From NCBI GenBank assembly GCA_902790175.1, contig CADAQZ010000026.1, forward strand, positions 1 through 49,931: 49,931 bases of DNA. Reading direction: 5' to 3'. Source of the stretch: an uncultured Eubacteriales bacterium (GTDB lineage: Bacteria; Bacillota; Clostridia; Christensenellales; Aristaeellaceae). The notes under the pieces were generated by a model. It saw nothing but the letters and a program-made list of their open reading frames with translations. It was not told the DNA's origin and did no database searches. The position numbers and the translations under genes were made by a program. This document shows positions 15,908-24,938 of this stretch, in pieces; the stretch's first letter is position 1; the number at the start of each line of letters is the position of its first letter.

Positions 15908-18310
15908 TCATTCCTGATTGACTCCCATTACCACGACGACCTCGTGCTCTCCCCCTGGGAAAGCGGGGATGGTTTCGCGGCGCTCGCCGTCCACCTCGAT
16001 CGCCCGAACGCCCTTCTCCACGTGGTCAGGGTTTTCGACGCGGATGCGATAGGTCGCGCCGCGCCAGCGCCTTGTGACGGCGAAGCCATCCCAGTCGGCG
16101 GGCACGCAGGGGTCCACCGTCAGGCGGTCGAACTGAGGCCGCACGCCCAGCATGTAGCGCGTGGCGGCGAAGTAGGCCCAGCCCGCCGAGCCGGTCATGA
16201 ACGGGTGCCGCGCGCGCCCGTGGGCGGCGTGGTCGCGGCCCATGATGAACTGGCAGTAGCTGTAGGGCTCGGCCTGGCGGATTTCCATGATGTCGTTCTG
16301 GTTCTCGGGCAGCAGCGCGTCGTAGAACTTCATCGCGCGGCTTCCGCGGCCCAGCCTGCACTCGGCCACCCACGCCCAGGGGTTCGGATGGCTGAACACC
16401 GCGCCGTTCTCCTTGATGCCGGGATACACGCGCGTGACGAAGCCGACGCCGTCGTCGCGCTCGGTGAACGCCGGGGCGTTGAGCATCAGGCCGTAGGGCG
16501 TGTAGAGCCATTCGTCCACCGCGTCCATCGCCTTGAGCCCCTGCTCGCGCGTGGCCGCGCCGGAGGCCACCGCCCAGGCGTTGCTCTCCAGGTGTACCTT
16601 GCCCTCCTTGGCGGCATGGCTGCCGATGGGCCGACCATCGGCAGTGAAGCCGCGCAGGAACCACGCGCCGTCCCACAGGCAGGCCTGGCAGGCGTCCTTC
16701 AGCGCGGCCAGCTTCGCGCCGTACTTCTCGACGTCCCCGTCGCGGCCCTGGAAGCGCGCAGCGTCCAAAAAGTGCTCCGTGGCCCAGACCAGCAGGAAGG
16801 CCACCATGGCGCTCTCGCCGCCGCCCAGGTTCAGGCAGTCGTTCCAGTCGGCGCGCAGGCCCTTCGTGATGCCGTGGCTGCCCAGCTGGGAATACGAGAA
16901 ATCGAGGATGCGCCGCATGTGCGCCCACACCGATTCGGCCTCGCCGTCGGCGTAGGGCACGTCTTGCTCGAAGAACGCCATCTCGCCCGTCTCGCGCGCG
17001 TACTCCACGATGGCGGGGATCAGCCACAGCGCGTCGTCGGCGCAGGCGTCCTCGATGCCGTGCACGCGCTTGTTGTCCGCGGCCTTCGGCACCACCGTGG
17101 GCGACCACTCCTCCTCTTTCTCCTTGCCCTCGAACCACGCGGGGTCGAACAGGTGCAGGCCGTAGCCGGCGCGGGTCAGGCCGTTTAGCAGCTGCAATAT
17201 GCGCTTCTTGCAGCCCTCGGGCTCGGCGTGGGGGATACACATGGCGTCCTGCGCCGTGTCGCGGAAGCCCAGCCCGGTGCGCCCGCCCACCTCGATGAAC
17301 GACGCGAAGCGCGAGAACAGCACGTTCACCTCGCTCTGGTACAGATTCCAGATGTTCAAGCTGCGGTTCATGTTCGCGTGCGGGGTGTCCACGCGCAGCG
17401 CGCCCAGCTTCTCATCCCAGAACGCGGCGAGTTCGGCGAACGCCCGGTCGGTCCCGGCGAAATCGTACTTCGCGCGGGCGGCCTTCGCGGCTTCGCCCCG
17501 GCCCGTGCCCAGGTAGAACAGCAGCCGCTGCTCCTCGCCGGGCTGAAGCGTCAGCCGCTTCATCAGCGCGCCGACGGGGTTGCCGCCGTTCTCACAGCCG
17601 CCCGCGAGGCCCTTCTCCACGCCGATCGGGTTTCTCTCGGTGCGATAGGGGCCGATGAAGCCGTCGCGGGTGCCCTCCCAGCCGTCCGGCTCGAACGACG
17701 CCGCGAAGAACTGGAAGCTGTCGGGCTCGTAGTGCAGCTCGCACACCGCCGCGCCGTCCTCGAAGAACGACCCGGCGCAGTACAGGCTCATCTGGAAGTT
17801 CTGGTTGTCGATGTCGATGTTGTGGAACGAGAACTCCACGTAGCCGGTCACGTCGATGCGCCGCGGGCGGTCCGAGTCGTTGCGCACGCGCACGTCGAAG
17901 ATCTCCACCGGGTCCGCATCGCCATCCTCGCGGGGGATGAACAGCGTCTGGCTCGCGGCGATGCCGCCCCTTTCGCAGGTGTAGACGGAATAGCTCAGCC
18001 CGTGTCGGCAGGCATACTTCGCTTCCCTCAAATCCGCGCCCACGGGCTGCCAGCTGACGGACCAGCAGTCTCCCGTCTCCGCGTCCTTCAGATACACGTA
18101 GTGCCCGGGGAAGTCCATCGGCACGCCGTTGGGCCGAAAGCGCGTGATGCGGTGGAACTGGGGCGAATCCAGCCAGCAGTAGCCGCCCGCGTTGTGAGAC
18201 ACGACCGCGCCCATCCGCTGGGTGCCCAGGTAGTTGGTCATGGAAAAGGGCGCGTCCACCCGGTCGATCACATACTCCCGCGCCGCATCGTCAAAATAGC
18301 CGTAGCGCAT
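15908..18310 (-). CDS. GH94 glycoside phosphorylase, cellobiose phosphorylase-like
   Basis: Inverting phosphorylase of 800 residues that splits a beta-linked glucose disaccharide with phosphate into glucose 1-phosphate and glucose. The start (MRYGYFDDAAREYVI) and NYLGT...AGGYCW match the cellobiose phosphorylase family. Asp491 in ADWNDCLNL aligns with the catalytic acid. It has no signal peptide and is cytoplasmic. The ATG at 18310 follows GGAGG and is preferred to an in-frame ATG at 18337, which overlaps the promoter. It precedes the mutase gene on the same strand, a sensible pair. Cellobiose is the best guess for substrate; laminaribiose or another beta-glucoside cannot be excluded. Confidence 0.88.
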   Translation of the reverse strand: MRYGYFDDAAREYVIDRVDAPFSMTNYLGTQRMGAVVSHNAGGYCWLDSPQFHRITRFRPNGVPMDFPGHYVYLKDAETGDCWSVSWQPVGADLREAKYACRHGLSYSVYTCERGGIAASQTLFIPREDGDADPVEIFDVRVRNDSDRPRRIDVTGYVEFSFHNIDIDNQNFQMSLYCAGSFFEDGAAVCELHYEPDSFQFFAASFEPDGWEGTRDGFIGPYRTERNPIGVEKGLAGGCENGGNPVGALMKRLTLQPGEEQRLLFYLGTGRGEAAKAARAKYDFAGTDRAFAELAAFWDEKLGALRVDTPHANMNRSLNIWNLYQSEVNVLFSRFASFIEVGGRTGLGFRDTAQDAMCIPHAEPEGCKKRILQLLNGLTRAGYGLHLFDPAWFEGKEKEEEWSPTVVPKAADNKRVHGIEDACADDALWLIPAIVEYARETGEMAFFEQDVPYADGEAESVWAHMRRILDFSYSQLGSHGITKGLRADWNDCLNLGGGESAMVAFLLVWATEHFLDAARFQGRDGDVEKYGAKLAALKDACQACLWDGAWFLRGFTADGRPIGSHAAKEGKVHLESNAWAVASGAATREQGLKAMDAVDEWLYTPYGLMLNAPAFTERDDGVGFVTRVYPGIKENGAVFSHPNPWAWVAECRLGRGSRAMKFYDALLPENQNDIMEIRQAEPYSYCQFIMGRDHAAHGRARHPFMTGSAGWAYFAATRYMLGVRPQFDRLTVDPCVPADWDGFAVTRRWRGATYRIRVENPDHVEKGVRAIEVDGERRETIPAFPGGEHEVVVVMGVNQE

Positions 18311-18335
18311 ATCGCCGCCTCCTGCCGTCGGTATC

Positions 18336-18364
18336 ATTTTACCTTAAATTCATTTTAACCGCAA
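18336..18364 (-). promoter_or_regulatory. Promoter of the GH94 gene
   Basis: Minus-strand -35 TTGCGG (18359-18364) and -10 TAAAAT (18336-18341) with a 17-bp spacer. Confidence 0.6.
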
Positions 18365-18424
18365 GGGGCAGAAAAGGAAATGGCTGTGGGTGCGGTTTGT
18401 TGTGCGGGATTGCGGAGTTGGAAA

Positions 18425-18533
18425 AAAGATCCTTCGACTCCGCCGCAATTGCGGCTCCGCTCAGGATGACAGGTATGCGGTTGTCGCATCGTTGTCATCC
18501 TGAGCGGAGCGTCAGCGAAGTCGAAGGATCTTT
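18425..18533. repeat. Inverted GTCATCCTGAGCG repeat
   Basis: Arms AAGATCCTTCGACTCCGCCG and GTCATCCTGAGCGGAGCG...GAAGGATC face each other. It is part of the 394-base gap 18311-18704, which otherwise holds the GH94 promoter and three more repeat types. Confidence 0.85.
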
Positions 18534-18576
18534 GGGCGGGCGCGGGGGCGGACCTTCCGCCGCATCGCCGCCCCTA
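18534..18576. repeat. GC-rich palindromic repeat, CGCCGCCCCTAC type
   Basis: Near-identical to the copy at 14178-14222 and directly joined to the preceding and following repeats. Confidence 0.7.
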
Positions 18577-18629
18577 CAACCCTTCCGGCCCTGACGGGCC
18601 ACCTCCCCTTGCACAGGGGAGGCTTTTGG
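18577..18629. repeat. MITE-like palindromic element (partial)
   Basis: CAACCCTTCCGGCCCTGACGG, then the hairpin CCTCCCCTTGCACAGGGGAGG and CTTTTGG. Confidence 0.68.
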
Positions 18630-18635
18630 AAAGTG

Positions 18636-18704
18636 CGCGGCAGCCGCCATCAACTCCTAACTCCTCACTCTCCACTCTCCACTCTCCACTCTCCACTCTC
18701 CACT
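18636..18704 (-). repeat. Head-plus-tail repeat at the 3' end of glgP
   Basis: Head CGCGGCAGCCGC (18636-18647), then about seven degenerate heptamers read on the minus strand as GGAGAGT/GGAGTGA. The tail runs straight into the TAG stop of glgP. Confidence 0.78.
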
Positions 18705-20929
18705 CTACTTCCTCAGCCCCCAAATATCCCGGTCATACTCGGCGATGGTGCGGTCGGAGGAGAAGAACCCGGCCATGGCGATGTTCGCGAGGGCCTTGCG
18801 GCTCCAAGCGTTCTCGTCGCCCATGTCGGCAAGGGCCTGCGCCTTGGCACGGCAGTAGTCGGCAAAATCCGGGAAGGTCATGAACCAGTCCTTATTGGCC
18901 AGCTCGTCGTGCAGGCGGGTCAGGCTCTGCGCGTCCCCGGCGGCCAGCATCTCTTCGCCGGTCAAAAAGTCCAGCGCCTCGGCCAGAGCCGCGTCAGCCT
19001 CCAGGTACGCCTTGGGGTCGTAGTCGCCGCGGCGGTAGCGCTCAATCACCTCGTCAGAGGACGCGCCGAACGTGTAGATGTTGTCCGGGCCCACCAGCTC
19101 TGCGATCTCGACGTTCGCGCCGTCCATCGTGCCCAGCGTCACCGCGCCGTTGAGCATGAACTTCATGTTGCCGGTGCCGCTGGCCTCCTTGGAGGCGAGG
19201 GAGATCTGCTCGGACAGGTCGCAGGCCGGGATCAGCTTTTCGGCGGCGGAGACGTTGTAGTTCTCCACCATCACGACCTTCAGCCACTTCGACGCCACGG
19301 GGTCGGCGGCGATCACGTCCGACAGGCAGAGGATCGCGTGGATGATGTCCTTGGCGACGGTGTAGGCCGGGGCGGCCTTCGCGCCGAAGATCGCGGTCAC
19401 GGGGCGCTCGGGCGTCTTCCCGGCGCGGATGTCCAGCAATTCGCGGACGATCCACAGCAGGTTCAGCTGCTGGCGCTTGTACTCGTGCAGGCGCTTGGAC
19501 TGCACGTCGAACACGGATTCCGGATCGATCACCGCGCCCTGGTGCTCCTTCAGCCAGTCGGCAAAGCGCCGCTTGTTCGCGCGCTTCACGCCCGCCAGCC
19601 GCTTCAGGAAGGCCGCGTCGTTTGAAAACGCCTTGAGCTTCTCCAGCTGCGCGGCGTCCGCGCGCCAGCCCATGCCGATCGCGCCGTCGATCAGGTCCGC
19701 GAGGTCGCGGTTGCAGCTCATCAGCCAGCGGCGGAACGTGATGCCGTTGGTCTTGTTGTTGAACTTCTCCGGGTACGCGGCGTAGAACGGCGCGAGCTCG
19801 GCGTTCTTCAGGATCTCGGTGTGCAGCCGCGCCACGCCGTTGACGGAGTGGCTGAAGTGGATGTCGAGGTTGGCCATGTGCACGAAGTCGGCCTCGTCGA
19901 TGATCCACAGGAAGGGGTCGTCAAACTCCGCCTTCACGCGCGCGTCCAGGCGGCGGATGATCGGCATCAGCTGCGGCACGGCGCGCTCCAGGTACGCGAC
20001 GGGCCACTTCTCCAGCGCCTCGGCCAGGATCGTGTGGTTCGTGTAGCCGCAGACGTTCGTCACGATCCCGACGGCCTCGTCCTCGCCGATCCCCCGCTCC
20101 CCGAGCAGCCGGATCAGCTCCGGGATCACCAGCGTCGGGTGCGTGTCGTTGATCTGGATGGCGGCGTAGTCGGCCAGGTCGTGCAGGTCGCTGCCGCGGG
20201 CGACGCACTCGTCCAGGATCAGCCGCGCGGCGTTGGCCACCATGAAGTACTCCTGGTACACGCGCAGCAGGCGGCCCGCGTCGGTGCTGTCGTCGGGATA
20301 GAGGAACAGCGTCAGGTTCTTCGCCAGGTCGGCCTGGTCGAACGCGATGCCGGATTTGATCAGCCGCTCGTCGGCTGTGTCCACGTCGAACAGGCGCAGC
20401 CTTCCGCACTGGCCGTGGTAGCCGGTCACGGTGATCTCATACATCGTGGAGCGCAGCGTCGCCCCGCCAAAGGGGATGTCGTAGTGGGTGGCGGTGCGGT
20501 GCATCCAGCTCTCGGTGCCCCAGCGCAGCCACGTGTCCGGCGTCTCGGCCTGGCGATTGTCCACGAAGTTCTGCTTGAACAGGCCGCAGTGGTAGGCCAG
20601 GCCCACGCCGTCGGCGGGCAGGCCCAGCGTCGCCAGGCTGTCCAGGAAGCACGCGGCCAGTCGGCCCAGCCCGCCGTTGCCCAGCGAAGGCTCCAGCTCG
20701 AACTCCTCCAGGTCGGAAAGCGCCACGCCCGCGGCGGCCAGCTCGGCCTTCACCTCGTCGTAGAGGCCCAGGTTGATCAGGTTGTTGCTCAGCAGCTTGC
20801 CGATCAAAAACTCCGCCGAGATGTAGTACAGCTTCTTCTTGCCCTCGTTGAAGCCCGGGCGTTGAACAGCTCCAGCTTCGTGCACTCGTTCAGGGGCTTT
20901 TTGGCGTAATCTTTCAGGGTGCGGCTCAT
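18705..20929 (-). pseudogene. glgP: Glycogen/maltodextrin phosphorylase, frame broken near the N-terminus
   Basis: PLP enzyme (GT35) that releases glucose 1-phosphate from alpha-1,4-glucans. Most of the protein is intact, including KKLYYISAEFLIGKLLSNN, the PLP-lysine motif GTGNMKF and a normal end. The natural start is the ATG at 20929 after AGGAGG, giving MSRTLKDYAKKPLNECTKLE. At about 20853-20863 that frame is lost and the rest lies in another frame. Relatives have roughly 12-20 more residues at this point, so a short deletion of 3n+1 bases is likely. As written the full enzyme cannot be made unless translation re-starts. An AraC regulator gene is divergent from it. Confidence 0.85.
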
Positions 20930-21050
20930 GGCGCATTCCTCCTGTCAGTGTGATAACTGCATTATACTCCCTTATTGTGCGAAAAGTCTTGCAGGATTCG
21001 GTCAGTTTATGATACAATACTATCATATGAGGGAATACGCGGAGGTGCGC
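20930..21050. promoter_or_regulatory. Divergent promoter region of glgP and the AraC gene
   Basis: Toward glgP, a perfect -10 TATAAT lies at 20961-20966 on the minus strand with no good -35, which fits an activator-dependent promoter. Toward araC, TTGCAG (20989-20994) and TACAAT (21013-21018) are 18 bp apart. CTATCAT at 21020-21026 matches a motif found again upstream of the ABC operon. Confidence 0.55.
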
Positions 21051-21877
21051 ATGGAACTCGAGCAATACACCCAGTACCAGGAGACGCGGCTGCACGAGCA
21101 GCCGGGGTTTGCCTACGACACGTACCTGTGCACGATCCCGCAGGACTTCGACCGCGTGAACCCGCACTGGCACGAGCAGATGGAGCTGATCTACATCAAG
21201 AAGGGCAGCGGCGCGGTGTCGGTGAACCTGGAGAGCTACTCGAGGGCGACCCCGGCGGGCGCATGGAGTACGAAAACATCATCTTTTCGCTGGCGCTGCT
21301 GGACAGCGCGGAGGCGGACGACTGGTGCCGCGGCGTGGTGGACGCGCTGCGCCAGGGCGAGCTGCTCGTCGAGCGGCCCATCCGCCCGGGCACGCCGCTG
21401 CACGCCGACGTGAGCGCCGCGCTGGACGGCGCGGACGCCGCCTGCGCCGAGAAGGCCCCGGGCTACCCGCTGCTGGTGAAGAGCCAGCTGTTCAAGCTGC
21501 TGTTCGCGCTGAACCGACACCGGCTGGCCGCGCCGCAGGGCAAGCCCGCCGAGGATGCGGAGAAGCTGAAGGGCCTGTTCGGCTACGTGAAGGCCAACTT
21601 CAGCCGGCCCATCGCCGTGGCGGACGCCGCCGCCGTGGCGGGCTACAGCCCCTCCCACTTCATGCGCATCTTCCGCCAGGTGACCGGCCGCACGTTCGTG
21701 GACTACCTGACGGACTACCGGCTCTCGGCGGCCGTCTACTACTTAAAGGAGACCGGCGACGACATCTCCGCCGTGGCCGAAAACTGCGGCTTTGACAACG
21801 TCAGCTACTTCATCCGCCGCTTCCGCCGCAAGTACGGCACCTCCCCGGGGCGCTACCGAAAGAACAAAAAATCATGA
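21051..21877 (+). pseudogene. AraC-family transcriptional regulator, frame broken in the cupin domain
   Basis: The natural start, MELEQYTQYQETRL at 21051, follows GGAGG and runs into a cupin ligand domain (VNPHWHEQMELIYIKKG). At about 21237-21262 the frame is lost; a second frame resumes at GGRMEYENIIFSLALL and continues to the C-terminal AraC domain with both helix-turn-helices (VAGYSPSHFMRIFRQ and AENCGFDNVSYF). The second half of the cupin, about 20 residues, is missing, so this looks like a 3n+1-base deletion. The gene lies between glgP and the sugar ABC operon and would be the activator of both. A shorter product from the ATG at 21264 could still bind DNA. Confidence 0.85.
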
Positions 21878-21891
21878 AAACTGGCAATATC

Positions 21892-21918
21892 CTATCATGG
21901 GACAAAAAAATTCTATCA
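21892..21918 (+). promoter_or_regulatory. Direct-repeat half-sites upstream of the ABC operon
   Basis: CTATCA occurs at 21892-21897 and again at 21913-21918, 21 bp apart (two helical turns), 27 bp before the -35. This is the usual layout for AraC-family activators, and such a gene lies just upstream. Confidence 0.55.
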
Positions 21919-21944
21919 ACTTGCCAAAAAGCGCCCTTTTCCTT

Positions 21945-21973
21945 TTGACAAGAAGTTAACAGAGTGCTATAAT
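21945..21973 (+). promoter_or_regulatory. Consensus promoter of the sugar ABC operon
   Basis: TTGACA (21945-21950), 17-bp spacer, TATAAT (21968-21973): a perfect sigma-70-type promoter. Confidence 0.92.
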
Positions 21974-22049
21974 AGCGTTGTTCTCAATGGGGGTGACCCC
22001 ATTCGCGGGCCGCGAAGCGGCGCGCGACACAATAAAAGGAGGTTTTACC

Positions 22050-23225
22050 ATGAAGAAACTGTTTGCTCTTGCGCTGGCCGTCGCGCTGGTGCTGACCCTG
22101 AGCTGCGCCGCGTTCGCGGAGGGCTACAGCGGCGACCTGAAGGTTTGGGTCCCCGACGCCGCCGTGGATTTCACCGCCGAGCAGGTTGAGGCCTTCAAGG
22201 CCGCCAATCCCGAGTACGCCGACATGAACGTCACCATCGAGCCCGTGGGCGAGGGCGACGCCGCCGGCAAGGTCATCACCGACGTGGACGCCGCCGCGGA
22301 CGTGTTCAACTTCGCGCAGGACCAGCTGGCCCGCATCGTCGCCGCCGGCGCCCTGGAAGAGGTTGAGCCCGGCAACGCCGAGATCGTCAAGGCCGAGAAC
22401 GACGCCGGTTCCGTCGGCGCCGCCACGATGGGCGACACGCTGTACGCCTATCCGCTGACCAGCGACAACGGCTACTTCATGTACTACGACAAGAGCGTCG
22501 TCACCGATCCCACCGACCTGGACCAGATCCTGGCCGACTGCGAGGCCGCGGGCAAGAGCTTCTACATGGAGATCAACTCCGGCTGGTATCAGACCGCGTT
22601 CTTCTTCGGCACCGGCTGCACCCTGACCTATGATTCCGACGACGAGGGCAACCTGATCGCCTGCAACAGCGACTATGCCTCCGAGAACGGCCTGAAGGCC
22701 CTCAAGAGCATGATCAAGCTGTCCAAGAGCCCCGCCTTCCAGAACGGCTCCTCCATCTCCAACGCCACCAACGTGGGCGCGATCGTGGACGGCACCTGGG
22801 ATTCCGAGGCCGCCAAGGAGCTCTTCGGCGACAACTACGCCGCCGCCAAGCTGCCCACCGTCGACGGCTATCAGCTGTCCGGCTTCGGCGGCTTCAAGCT
22901 GCTGGGCGTGAAGCCCCAGACCGACGAGGACAAGCTGGCCGCGTGCGACGCGCTGGCCGCGTGGCTGTCCTCTGGCGACGTGCAGCTGGCCCGCTACGAG
23001 GCCCTGGGCTGGGGTCCCTCCAACCTGGCGGCCCAGCAGAGCGCGCTGGCTGAGCAGCTGGCCTTCACCATCCCGCAGGGCCAGTATCCCGGCGATTACT
23101 GGAGCCTGGCCACCGGCCTGGGCGACCGGATCATCGGCAAGGAGTTCGACGACGCGTACGACGACACCCTGATGGCCGCGCTGACCGAGTTCCAGGAGAC
23201 CTGCGAATCCTACGCCGCGAAGTAA
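22050..23225 (+). CDS. Sugar ABC transporter substrate-binding protein (MalE-like)
   Basis: Protein of 391 residues from the ATG at 22050, preceded by AAAAGGAGG. It has a signal peptide (MKKLFALALAVALVLTL...) with an AFA-EG cleavage site and no proper lipobox. The mature part is like maltose/maltodextrin-binding proteins (AYPLTSDNGYFMYYD, GWGPSN). It is first in an operon with two permeases and an ATPase, followed by an internal terminator that should make it the most expressed member. The natural ligand is probably an alpha-glucan or another oligosaccharide; the glgP neighbour favours maltodextrin. Confidence 0.9.
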   Translation: MKKLFALALAVALVLTLSCAAFAEGYSGDLKVWVPDAAVDFTAEQVEAFKAANPEYADMNVTIEPVGEGDAAGKVITDVDAAADVFNFAQDQLARIVAAGALEEVEPGNAEIVKAENDAGSVGAATMGDTLYAYPLTSDNGYFMYYDKSVVTDPTDLDQILADCEAAGKSFYMEINSGWYQTAFFFGTGCTLTYDSDDEGNLIACNSDYASENGLKALKSMIKLSKSPAFQNGSSISNATNVGAIVDGTWDSEAAKELFGDNYAAAKLPTVDGYQLSGFGGFKLLGVKPQTDEDKLAACDALAAWLSSGDVQLARYEALGWGPSNLAAQQSALAEQLAFTIPQGQYPGDYWSLATGLGDRIIGKEFDDAYDDTLMAALTEFQETCESYAAK

Positions 23226-23240
23226 GCGCGGCAGCGACAC

Positions 23241-23267
23241 GGACCGGGTTCATTCCCCGGTCCTTTT
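23241..23267 (+). terminator. Internal terminator after the binding protein
   Basis: Stem GGACCGGG / CCCGGTCC with a short loop, then TTTT. It lies between the binding-protein and permease genes, where partial termination is common. Confidence 0.72.
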
Positions 23268-23326
23268 CGATGAACGGAGGCAGAGATCGTTTCATATAAA
23301 AGAGGCGTTGTGCCGCTTTGATATGT

Positions 23327-23444
23327 ACAGATCCTTCGACTTCGCCTTGCTGTTCGCAAGGCTTCGCTCAGGATGACAAACGACCCGGCAGCGCGTCATT
23401 CTGAGCGAAGCGCCGCGGAAAGCGACGCGCAGTCGAAGAATCTT
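23327..23444. repeat. Inverted GTCATCCTGAGCG repeat
   Basis: Arms CAGATCCTTCGACTTCGC...GCTCAGGATGAC and GTCATTCTGAGCGAAGC...CGAAGAATC face each other. It lies inside the ABC operon and separates the binding-protein gene from the permease genes. Confidence 0.85.
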
Positions 23445-23496
23445 TCAACCGTCGCCTCCTATCCTTGAACAACATCGAACAAAGGGGTAGTATCAC

Positions 23497-24938
23497 ATGG
23501 TCGATTTAAACTATCTCAAAATGAGCAAGCCCCAAAAGTTTGCCTACAACTGCGGCAAATTCTTCAAGGCGCTGCCCGGGCGGATCGGCGGCGGCTTCGT
23601 GAAGCTGGGGCGGGCCATCGCGGGCTTCTTCAAGGCCTTCGGCCTGTCCGTCGCGGACCTGTTCACCACGTTCAAGAACGGCGACTGGAAGACGCGCCTG
23701 TCCTACCTGATCATGGGCTCGGGCAGCATGGCGCGCGGGCAGTGGGGCCGCGGCCTGCTGTTCTTCCTGTTCCAGACGGTGTTCAACCTCTACATGGTGA
23801 ACTTCGGCATGGCGTACCTGTCCAAGCTGGGCACGCTGGGCACCGTGGCCACCGAGAAGGTGGGCCGCAAGACCGTCTACGGCGACAACTCGTTCCTGAT
23901 CCTGCTCTACGGCGTGCTGACGCTGTTCTTCGTGCTGGCGTTCATCTACACCTGGCGCGTGAACATCAAGCAGAACAAGATCGCGCAGCAGATCGAGGCC
24001 TCCGGCAAGAAGCTCAAGAGCACCAAGGAGGACCTGCAGTCGCTGATGGACAGCCAGTTCCACAAGACGCTGCTGGCGCTGCCGACGCTGGGCGTGTTCG
24101 TGTTCACGATCCTGCCGATCTTCTTCATGATCCTGGTCGCGTTCACGAACTTCGACTACAACCACCAGCCCCCCGCCAAGCTGTTTACGTGGGTGGGCTT
24201 TGAGAACTTCAAGCAGCTGCTGTCCTCCGGCTCGGCCAGCTATGGCGACACGTTCCGCCAGGTGCTGTTCTGGACGCTGGTGTGGGCCTTCTTCGCCACG
24301 TTCCTCAACTACTTCCTGGGCATGTTCGTGGCCATCATGATCGCACGATCCTGGTCATGACCATCGCCATCCCGCAGTTCGTGTCTCTCTTGTACGTGTC
24401 CAAGATGTTCGCGGCGGACGGCCTGATCAACACCTACCTTCTCAAGTGGGGCATCATCCACGAGAAGATCCCGTTCTGGACCGACCCGGGCTGGGCGCGG
24501 TTCACGATCATCCTCATCAACATCTGGATCGGCATCCCCTACCTGATGCTGATCGCCACCGGCATACTGATGAACATCCCGGCCGACCTGTACGAGTCCG
24601 CGCGCATCGACGGCGCGAACGCGATGCAGATGTACGGCAAGATCACGCTGCCCTACATGCTGTTCGTCACGGGCCCGTACCTGCTGACGAGCTTCACCGG
24701 CAACATCAACAACTTCAACGTCATATTCCTGCTGTCGCAAGGCAAGCCGATGGGCCTGGCGGGCAACGCCGGCAGCACCGACCTGTTGATCACATGGCTG
24801 TACCGCATGACCGTATCGGACACGAACTACAAGATCGCCGCCGTCATCGGCATCATGGTGTTCGTGGTGCTGGCCGTGATCAACCTGGTGGTCTACAACC
24901 TGATACCGTCCGTGAAGAATGAGGAGGATTTCCAGTAA
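23497..24938 (+). pseudogene. Sugar ABC transporter permease (MalF-like), frame broken
   Basis: Membrane permease of the MalF type. The first frame (from MVDLNYLKMSKPQK, behind AAAGGGG) covers an N-terminal extension with extra membrane helices and the first permease helices up to FLGMFVAIMI. At about 24343 the frame is lost; the next frame continues at RTILVMTIAIPQFVSLLYVS and carries the conserved coupling loop (YESARIDGANAMQMYGKIT) to the end. About 11 residues between the two parts, present in relatives as NKKG...LW, are absent, so a 3n+1-base deletion (about 34 bases) is likely. The stop overlaps the next ATG by one base (TAATG). Confidence 0.85.

Noticed and set aside
24282-24938. Second half of the permease as a separate gene
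   Set aside because: It continues the MalF-like protein from 23497 without its own ribosome site; a frame break is the better reading.
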